This document shows positions 57,116-64,000 of a DNA stretch of 64,000 bases, in pieces. The stretch covers positions 62,001-126,000 of the forward strand of contig NW_025955027.1 in NCBI RefSeq assembly GCF_022376445.1, in the 5' to 3' direction. How positions within the stretch are numbered: the first letter of the stretch is position 1; each line of letters opens with the position of its first letter. Source of the stretch: Fomitopsis serialis (lineage: Eukaryota > Basidiomycota > Agaricomycetes > Polyporales > Fomitopsidaceae). The translations under genes were made by a program, and so were the position numbers. The notes under the pieces were generated by a model. It was not told the origin of the DNA, ran no database searches, and worked only from the letters and a program-made list of their open reading frames with translations.

Positions 57116-59093
57116 ATGATGCTCCCTTCGCTCTACCCAACGTCTCGGATATTCTGCTTGCCAGTGGAAATCGTAATCCCCATCCTCAGAAACCTCGACT
57201 GCAAGGACTTGCTGGCCTGCAGGGTGGTAAGCAGTTGGAGTGCACTCCCGCCTGTTCGAATTTGACCCCCTCCGAAGGTTTGCAGGGCGTTCAGCGACGT
57301 GATCAAACATTCCCTCGAGCTGCAGTACAAGATCGAACTGGCCGCAGACGGGCTCGTGGACGGCATAGGTGTCAACCTCACTACAGCTGAACGCCTTGCG
57401 CTCCTACTCGACCGGAGAAAGCGATGGCGGATGTTGGACTGGACAAGCCGTCTTGCGGTCTCGGTCCCAGGTGCTTGTCAAGCATACGAGCTTGTCGACG
57501 GCGTGTTCGCCAAGTCGATGATGAGCGGAGGGCCGCTCTATGGACCCGGCTCTCACCACCTCAACGCGACGTGGCTCCCAACGCGTTCCCAGCGTGCACG
57601 GAGCTTGGTTCGGGAGGACATCGGAGTAGCGACGAGGGACTTCGCAATAGACCCCTCACAGGACCTCATAGCGTTCGTAGACGCGGAGAACGGGTGAGTG
57701 TTCGGTCGCTGCGTAAGGTTTCGGAACCATGCCCATAGCTGCTCATGTGTCGCGCGCACTCGGACCTTGTGCACCGCATTCCAGAGCGACCGGCGTCCAT
57801 GGCCGCCGAGCTCGGGCTTTATACCCAGCGGCCGCTGGCTGTTGCTAGAGGTCTTCGTGACGTCTCAATGATGATCCGCTGACACTGTGCCATAGTGAAA
57901 ACTCTCAGACCCGGATTAAGGTGTACCTCCGTACGATCAGCACGAATGCACGACACCCGCACGCTGCGCTGCCGGAGCTCGTGTCGCCGATACCATCCGA
58001 CCTGGGAAGTTCATTCATCCAGATCGTCGACGATGTCGTCGGGATGTTCTTCTGGATGCACGGGCCGGGGCTGATCATCTGGAACTGGCACACTGCCGAG
58101 ATGATCGTCGTACGTCGCGTTCTACTCTCTTCCTGCATGCCTATCTCACGCTCCGCAGAGACACACCAGCGACAGTATGCCTGCGAGCACCTGGGACTTC
58201 TCCTTCCTCTCAAACCGCACCTACATGATAACGGCGACGTCCGGCGCGGGCACGATCGAGCTATACAGCTTCAATGGGCGGCCGGACCCTGCGTCGCCCT
58301 CGGGCGACACGTCCGTGCACGTCGCGACGCTGCGGCTGCCCCCTCTCCGGGTCGGGCACGAGCCGCACCACTTCGCGACGCACTCGGGCCCATTCGTGCG
58401 GTACCAGACGCCGGGGCGTGCGTTCGGCACCGCGCGCGAGAGCCGGGTGCATCTGATGTCGCTCCACTACGGCGAGCGTGGGCCCCGGTTCCACATGTTT
58501 GTGCTGAACAGGTTCTTGCTGTCGTTCTTCCCGCGGGAGGGAGAGGTGCGCCCGTGGAGCGTGCATGGCTGGGATGCGTGGGGGCCGAAGAACACGCGGT
58601 TCCTGGAGCATAACGTGAACTTCCAGTGGCTCAGGTGCGTGTGCGGTGTTGCACGCGATGCGGTCATCACTGAACGGGCGTCGCTATAGATACGTGCACG
58701 GGTCTCGCGTCGCGCTTCCGCCATTTTTCAACACGTGGCCGGTGCTGGAGTCGACGATCTGCGTACTCGACTTCAACGTCCATCCCAAGCGGATCGACCA
58801 CACCGTTATGTCGGACGGAGACCGAAACCAGTACCAGCTCGTCACCGACTCCTCGTGTGTCCCGGCTGGTGCGGTCTTTGAAGAGGACGTGGTTACGTCC
58901 CTGCCCTACGCAGCGTCGACACGGTCAGGCAAGTTCCAGTACTCTGGATTCATGATCGATGATGAAAGGATCATTGGGATGAAGGTCCGTTCTCCGCTGG
59001 CCAATCATTCTATTCCTTTGCTGATGATCACATTTCAAGTCAATGGCATTCGCAGAGGGGGATATGAGCGATGTAGACGTATACACGTTCTAG
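57116..59093 (+). CDS. F-box protein with beta-rich C-terminal region
   Basis: Starts MMLPSLYPTSRIFCLPVEIV. The F-box is LPVEIVIPILRNLDCKDLLA, continuing after an intron as CRAFSDVIKHSLELQYKIEL. The large C-terminal part follows the common Agaricomycete pattern: LLDRRKRWRMLDW, ATRDFAIDPSQDLIAFVD, IQIVDDVVGMFFWMHGPGLI, IWNWHTAEMIV, SNRTYMITATSGAGTIELYS, PRFHMFVLNRFLLSFFPREG, WSVHGWDAWGPKNTRFLEHN and STICVLDFNVHP. The last short exon gives GDMSDVDVYTF, ending at 59093. These proteins probably act in SCF ubiquitin ligases with a propeller-like substrate domain. The target is unknown. Splicing is inferred; some exon joins need one added base. Confidence 0.78.
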
Positions 59094-59902
59094 GAGGCTC
59101 CCAGTTCGGACAAAAGGCCTGTGGAGCATACTAATGTACGGTCGCACTTCGCCTCCACCTGTCACTCGACTCGGGTTGCGTCAAACGGGAAGCGCTCGGC
59201 CGAGCGCTACCCACGTGCGATGTATCGCTGGCGCGAGAGGATGTAGCCTACTGTACAAAAGAATACGGAAAAGCAGTCTACAATAGTAGTACAGATCGGA
59301 CATGATAAGAAACAATGAAAACAAGGAGAGAGGGGGCAGATGCGAAGCTTCGAAGTCTGACAGACTTCTAGTGAAATATAATGTGTCAGCTACTAAACAG
59401 CAGCATGGAGGACCCGCGTACGTGAGATATAGTGTGCCTTTGTTTGCGCGATACGCTAAAATATACGAGGCGTACTATATCTGTTCACGGCGGGTGAGCT
59501 TCGCGATCAGCGGCGAGGCGGCTGAATCGGACGTACCTGCGGGCGGCAGCGAGAATGATCTTCGCTCGGTACGGGTTAACTGTTTAGGATAAGCCATTGA
59601 CTCACTTCGATTAATTATCAGAGCGACTATTTGAACGGCCTTCGAGTTTCAGCGGCCGTTGAGATTTTTGTACCCAAAACCTACCTTGATTCCGAGAAGG
59701 TATCTCTTACTTTCTCACTCCTGAACTAGGGTTAGGACGTTATGACGACAAAATCCTTAATTTAGGGTTTCGATGTGAGTGGAGCAAGCACTTGCACCGC
59801 GTTCGCTTCGTGTTCCCGGTATTCCACGCTCTCTTCTCTACCACCATCTTCAACCATCTTGTCGACAAAATACTACGTAAGAGCATATACAACGCAGGCG
59901 AT
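59094..59902. other. intergenic region
   Basis: Lies between the second F-box gene and the senescence-domain gene, both (+). Nothing coding recognised. Confidence 0.4.
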
Positions 59903-61048
59903 ATGTCTGGAGCAACAGACAAGTCAGCCGAAATCCTAGTTTCCGTCCCTGACTGCGTCGCCACTCACGTCCTCGGCGAAACGACTGCGGAACTGGCTCA
60001 TGGCGACCTCATCCTCATGCTGACGAAGTCGTCGGATGTCTCTGCGCCGGCAGCACCGTCTGCGAACGGAACCAGCCAGCAGCCGTTGCTGACGCTAACG
60101 GTCGGGGGCGCTGCATTCCCTTTGTTCAAGACGACGACTTTCGGGACAATAAATGATGACGAGAGGGTGTATGTGTTCACGCCCGAGATTGGAGGAGAAG
60201 TCGGAGGGTGAGCTGCTCGACTTTCATCGCGCACCGTCTTCTGACTGAGGCCCCACGCCGTGATAGCTACGTGAGGATCACCCTGCCGGAAGGTGTCACA
60301 GTGCAAGGGTCGCCTTTCGAGAAACTGCAGACGCAGTTTGAAGAGATCCTCGTACACCACGGCTTGTTGAAGGAGGGTATAGAGGCTGTGGCGGACGAGC
60401 TCGGAAAGAGCATGCGAGAGGACTCGGCAAACGTAGCGCAGAGCGTTCGGAAGTCTACATCCGAGTGCGTACCCAATTCGCCAGCGTCTACGGGGGCTAA
60501 CCTCACAAGACAGCTACTCAGCGGGCAATCCGCCGACGGACGCCCCCCTTCCAATTCCTGACGCGTTACATTCAGCAGCGTCCACTAGCGCGGCAGGCAC
60601 AGGCACACTCGCTTCCGCCGTCGGGGGCGTCACAGGGGCGGTGACCTCCGCAGCGGGACTCGCGGGCGCATGGATCGCCTCGCACGTCGTACCGACGACC
60701 ACGCCCGCAACGCAGACGCTGAGCTCCATGTCGAACGCCTGGGACACCGCCTCCGACGGTTACGTCGCGGGCACCACGGAGGTCAAGTCGGCGGTGGCGG
60801 ATTCGGCTGGTGTGCGCGTGGAGAACGAGTTCGGGCCGGACACCAGATCAGTGGCGGAGGACACAGGCGCGAGCGTGGAGAACGTGGGCGCGGCGGTCGG
60901 GGATGTGCTCGTGACGGCTAGCGGGCCTGGGTTGGCGACCGCCGGGCTGAAGGGCGCGGCAGGGACACAGCTGAAGGAACAGGAGGAGAAGGACCTGAGA
61001 GAGGGCCAGGAGGAGGAGGACGGTAAGCTTGAAGACGTATCGTTTTGA
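59903..61048 (+). CDS. senescence/spartin-domain protein
   Basis: Starts MSGATDKSAEILVSVPDCVA. A short N-terminal beta-rich part includes LLTLTVGGAAFPLFKTTTFG and ERVYVFTPEIGGEVGG. After an intron of about 60 bases it continues YVRITLPEGVTVQGSPFEKL, FEEILVHHGLLKEGIEAVAD and ELGKSMREDSANVAQSVRK. The C-terminal Ala/Gly/Thr-rich senescence-type region includes AVGGVTGAVTSAAGLAGAWI, ASHVVPTTTP, VENEFGPDTRSVAEDTGASV and ENVGAAVGDVL. An acidic tail ends KLEDVSF at 61048. Relatives in animals (spartin) and plants (senescence proteins) associate with lipid droplets and endomembranes; a similar role is inferred. A splice or frame change is needed near 60510-60540. A start 37 codons further upstream in the same frame cannot be excluded. 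Confidence 0.78.
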
Positions 61049-63775
61049 GCGGAAGCTCAGCTTTTGGCAGACATCAAAGTATATTAGTAGTGCGGAACTG
61101 TGTCCTTAGTCTTATGCATGTAATCGTAGCCTGCCTTGGATTCAAGTTGGTACTACGTGAATTGTACTTGGGATGGTATTGAGCGAAGGCTGAGGTCAGG
61201 ATGATTAGGGACCGTCGACAAGTGGTCCGTGTCTCGCTGTGGCATGCTCCGTGCAATACATGGCCGAGAAACAGGTGCAGGATGTGAAGGCACGACGACG
61301 GCGAGGTCAAACTCAAGATCGCCCGGAGCGTGAATCTCGGTCACATGACATGGATGTCGCGTCGTGTCGCGTCAAGTCGCGTCATGGTCGCCGGCTTCGT
61401 AACTTACCTCTTACCTTCATCACAGCTTTATCCAACCTTTGTCGTCTCTGCACCGAAGTGGGCTCAAAATTATACAAATAAAATGCAATCTCCAACAAGA
61501 TCTGGAGTGAGAGGCAAGCCCAAATCACTGCCATCACAACCCTAATCGCCGACTTCAGAGTCCACTGGCAAACACTTACATAGGCCTAGGGCCCCCAAAT
61601 CTGAGGCTCATGGATAGCTGAGCTTTGCATGAGTACTGGTTGCAAGTATCTACCTTCCAAGTGAGTCTATTGTAACACACCATATCTTCGCCGCGTTGTC
61701 CATAAGTATATGCTATCTAGCGCATATACATTACACCAAGTGCGTATATGCACTGCATGCCTGCGTATCTTTACCTTACTGTGGTGTTAATACTCACGGA
61801 CGTATCTATGTAGTGAGAAAAGCGAACTACGACACTTGCTGGATATGTACGAGGAACTGCTAGCCAGCCCTCTGTCCGACTCTCAAGCTGCTGATTCATG
61901 ACGGCGCATACACAGGGTCTGAATCCTTAATGATACTCTGCTGTCTCTCCGAGGACAAGAAATGGCGCAAAGACACCCTTGCACGATGGAGCACGTACGT
62001 GATTTCTTATTGTGCACGACTTCAATAGTCGCACCACCAGCTGTAGGTCTAGGCTTTGCCCCAGACAAGTGTTCGGAACTAAAGCCCTTGATAGCAAGTC
62101 GAGCTCATCAACTGTCCACGTCGATCCATTTTCCGTGGCGCGTCTCAAGGAACAACGCGCAGCGCGTGCTCGCCAACTCCGAGTCCAGCGTCGAAGCTCA
62201 ACTGCGAGAAACGATTAAAGGTAAGTACATGTTTCTCACAGTAGCTACGTTTATGAGCTGATGCCTTGATAGTCAAGCAATGCACCCCGAGCTATTCAGA
62301 GTCAACAAGCTAATAATCGTTCCTTGTTACCTTTCAGTACGCACTATCATATAAATCGACTTCGGAGGTGAGCTGGATAGCTCACTTGCCGTCATGATTG
62401 TCACTCCCTCGCTCTCTCAACATATCTTGACGCTATATTAAGCACTTGATCATCTCGCGGATTCGACTCGCTATGCCATGGCTCATCTGTCTGCTGCTGG
62501 CTGTCACCTATCAGCACTCAGTGCCATGCTGGCATAGTCGTATGGCTCACTCAAGTGTTCTCGGGCTCGACGGACGGACTCTGCCACTTCGCTGTTTCGG
62601 TTCTGTCGCCATCTCTGCCTTGCCTGACGAACCGGCTTTCATCGGAGTCCACTGTACCCTCGCTGCCCTTGTTCAAGTTCACTCCGAGTCGTCGCCTTCA
62701 AGCCTATCTTCTTTCAACTCAGTCGTTCCCCAGCCTCCGTCCCTCTTCGCTTCCATTCTCTCATGCACGAATATACCCCTAAACTACATTGCATCGATGC
62801 AATGTTTTGCTTATAATTCCCTACTGGCTTTGGTACGTATTATCGAACCTGAACATTGTCTGACCCTCGCTGACAATTGTCTGCCTTTTCGATGTTATGT
62901 CATAGTCACATTATATTGGGCATCAATAGCCCGACCGGCCGGTATGTTGGCGGCTCTGAATCGCACAGACGGTCCCAAAGGCTGCAGAATGAATGCACAT
63001 CGGTGCGATAGGTATCAAATGCTCAGATATGAATGATGAACATGGAATACTACAGATCGGCTACCTTGACGTTCGAGTAAGTGATGGATTGCTAAAGACG
63101 CCATAATATTGTCTTGGAGACATGCGCAGCGTGTTTCTCCGCAGTGATACAAGCCTGTAGAGGCGGAGCGGCCGTCTCAACTACTTAAGTTCTTTTAGTG
63201 TAGCAAGTCGTTGTCAATGCGGCTTCCTTCTCGTCGCTGCGGAGGCCTTAGAACGGTACGCGAGGCATTAATATTTGATGCGTGCGAGAAACCAATACTT
63301 ATAGTGTAGGAGGTTGGACACCAGTGACCGCACATATCCTACTTACAATGTCGAGCCGCCGGAATCCAACTATACCCGCTGACAGTGGACCATGCTGTAT
63401 GGCCTATTCGCTTGCCCCCATCCCCGATAAGCCACCATTGATAGGACGCCGCCTCACGAAAGATTTACAGCGTTAACGATGACTAGAGCCGCTGCCCTTC
63501 GCAGTGAGCTCGAACTTACTGCCAGGCAGCCGCAGACTAATACCTGCAGGCTGTCCTCCTGATCGTCGCGGACTTGGTTCAACTTGAGCAGGCCGGCCGC
63601 GGCACGGGACGGATGAGAAGGAAACGGGCGCCTGCACGATCGCTCCTCGGCTCTTCCCAGCGGCTATCTCGATTCCTACGTCCGCGCTGCCTTATCTTCC
63701 GCCAAGGTTCCACGGGCGCGATGGCTCTTCCCAATCCCAGCAGCAGACGGGGCGCTGCGCTTCTTGACTGCGACC
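61049..63775. other. gene-poor region upstream of the permease
   Basis: About 2.7 kb in which I support no gene. An open frame at 62474-63036 starts MPWLICLLLAVTYQHS and looks like a signal peptide, but has no family features. The stretch at 61660-61800 is AT-rich with several TATATGC-like words. Confidence 0.35.
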
Positions 63776-64000
63776 ATGACGGACAGAACGAGCGCGAAAG
63801 ACGTGAGGATCGCTACGGACACGGTCATGGACGGTGACATCGACGAGGCCGAGCTCGCGAGGATGGGTTACAAGCAGGAGCTCAAGTGAGTGGCAGAAAG
63901 TGGTGGACGTCGAGGTTGTTTATTTTCTGCCATAGGCGGGACCTGGGACTGCTGCAGGTGAACCTCTTGCTTCCTTCGATGGTTCGTGTGATTGACCCTT
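63776..64000 (+). CDS. amino-acid/GABA or choline permease of the APC superfamily, 5' end only
   Basis: Cut off by the end of the window. Exon 1 (63776-63885) encodes MTDRTSAKDVRI...DIDEAELARMGYKQELK. A 50-nt intron (GTGAGT to CATAG) follows, then exon 2 (63936-63957) encodes RDLGLLQ. A second intron starts GTGAAC. The DEAELARMGYKQELKRDLGL block is the typical cytoplasmic N-terminus of fungal Uga4/Hnm1-type permeases, just ahead of the first membrane helix, which lies outside the window. Plasma-membrane uptake is expected; the substrate cannot be assigned. Confidence 0.75.

Noticed and set aside
59725..59775. TAGGGTTAGG and TTTAGGGTTT, telomere-like words
   Set aside because: Only two imperfect units, not a tandem array; unlikely to mark an old chromosome end.
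62474..63036. Open frame with a signal-peptide-like start (MPWLICLLLAVTYQHS)
   Set aside because: No conserved motifs, splice structure or repeats beyond a Ser-rich patch; it could be chance. No gene called.
1..64000. CRISPR arrays, rRNA genes, intact transposons, bacterial operons
   Set aside because: None seen; the gene structure is eukaryotic throughout and no transposase, reverse transcriptase or integrase motif was recognised.

Overview
This window is nuclear DNA of a filamentous basidiomycete, most likely an Agaricomycete (mushroom or polypore lineage). The genes carry many 50-60 nt introns with GTRNGT donors. The families are those mushrooms expand: F-box proteins, tandem 7TM proteins, zinc-cluster regulators, a GMC oxidoreductase, a sesquiterpene-synthase-like protein and small secreted proteins. 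There are no operons, rRNAs, convincing tRNAs, CRISPR arrays or intact transposons. I placed exons by eye from splice signals and family conservation, so gene ends are firmer than internal exon edges.

Layout: 0.3-1.7 kb iron-dependent alcohol dehydrogenase of maleylacetate-reductase type (+). 2.3-5.4 kb GPI ethanolamine phosphate transferase, PIG-O/Gpi13 type (-). 6.2-10.2 kb Zn2Cys6 regulator TF1 with an apparent 5-nt micro-exon (+). 10.5-13.1 kb GMC oxidoreductase (-). 13.8-14.8 kb Dpb4-like histone-fold protein (-). 15.3-16.1 kb secreted His-rich protein A (-). 17.0-18.6 kb terpene-synthase-like protein (+). 18.9-25.0 kb ABCC transporter (-). 27.0-28.6 kb F-box protein (+). 28.7-29.8 kb rhodanese-like protein (-). 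30.5-32.5 kb Ser/Thr-rich single-pass membrane protein (-). 34.0-35.3 kb secreted His-rich repeat protein B (+). 35.5-37.2 kb Rieske-DUF455 fusion (-). About 38.1-38.8 kb unrecognised gene (+). 40.3-45.3 kb second Zn2Cys6 regulator TF2 (+). 45.9-46.4 kb secreted His-rich protein C (-). About 47-48 kb unrecognised gene (-). 49.8-51.0 and 52.4-53.7 kb tandem 7TM proteins (+). 54.0-55.7 kb class V aminotransferase (-). 57.1-59.1 kb second F-box protein (+). 59.9-61.0 kb senescence/spartin-domain protein (+). 63.8 kb to the end, 5' end of an amino-acid permease (+).

How genes may work together: TF1, the GMC oxidoreductase, the terpene-synthase-like protein and the ABCC pump lie within about 19 kb and could form a small terpenoid cluster. 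The synthase, however, has degraded metal-binding motifs. The three secreted His-rich proteins A, B and C share a signal-peptide first exon, an intron at the same place and related upstream DNA. They look like one local gene family spread by inverted duplication.

Quality caveat: many otherwise well-conserved genes are broken by single-base frameshifts. Nearly all are repaired by adding one base, often where a run such as TTT would be expected. PIG-O alone has about eight. This looks like residual long-read homopolymer error, so 'broken' reading frames here should not be read as pseudogenes without checking.
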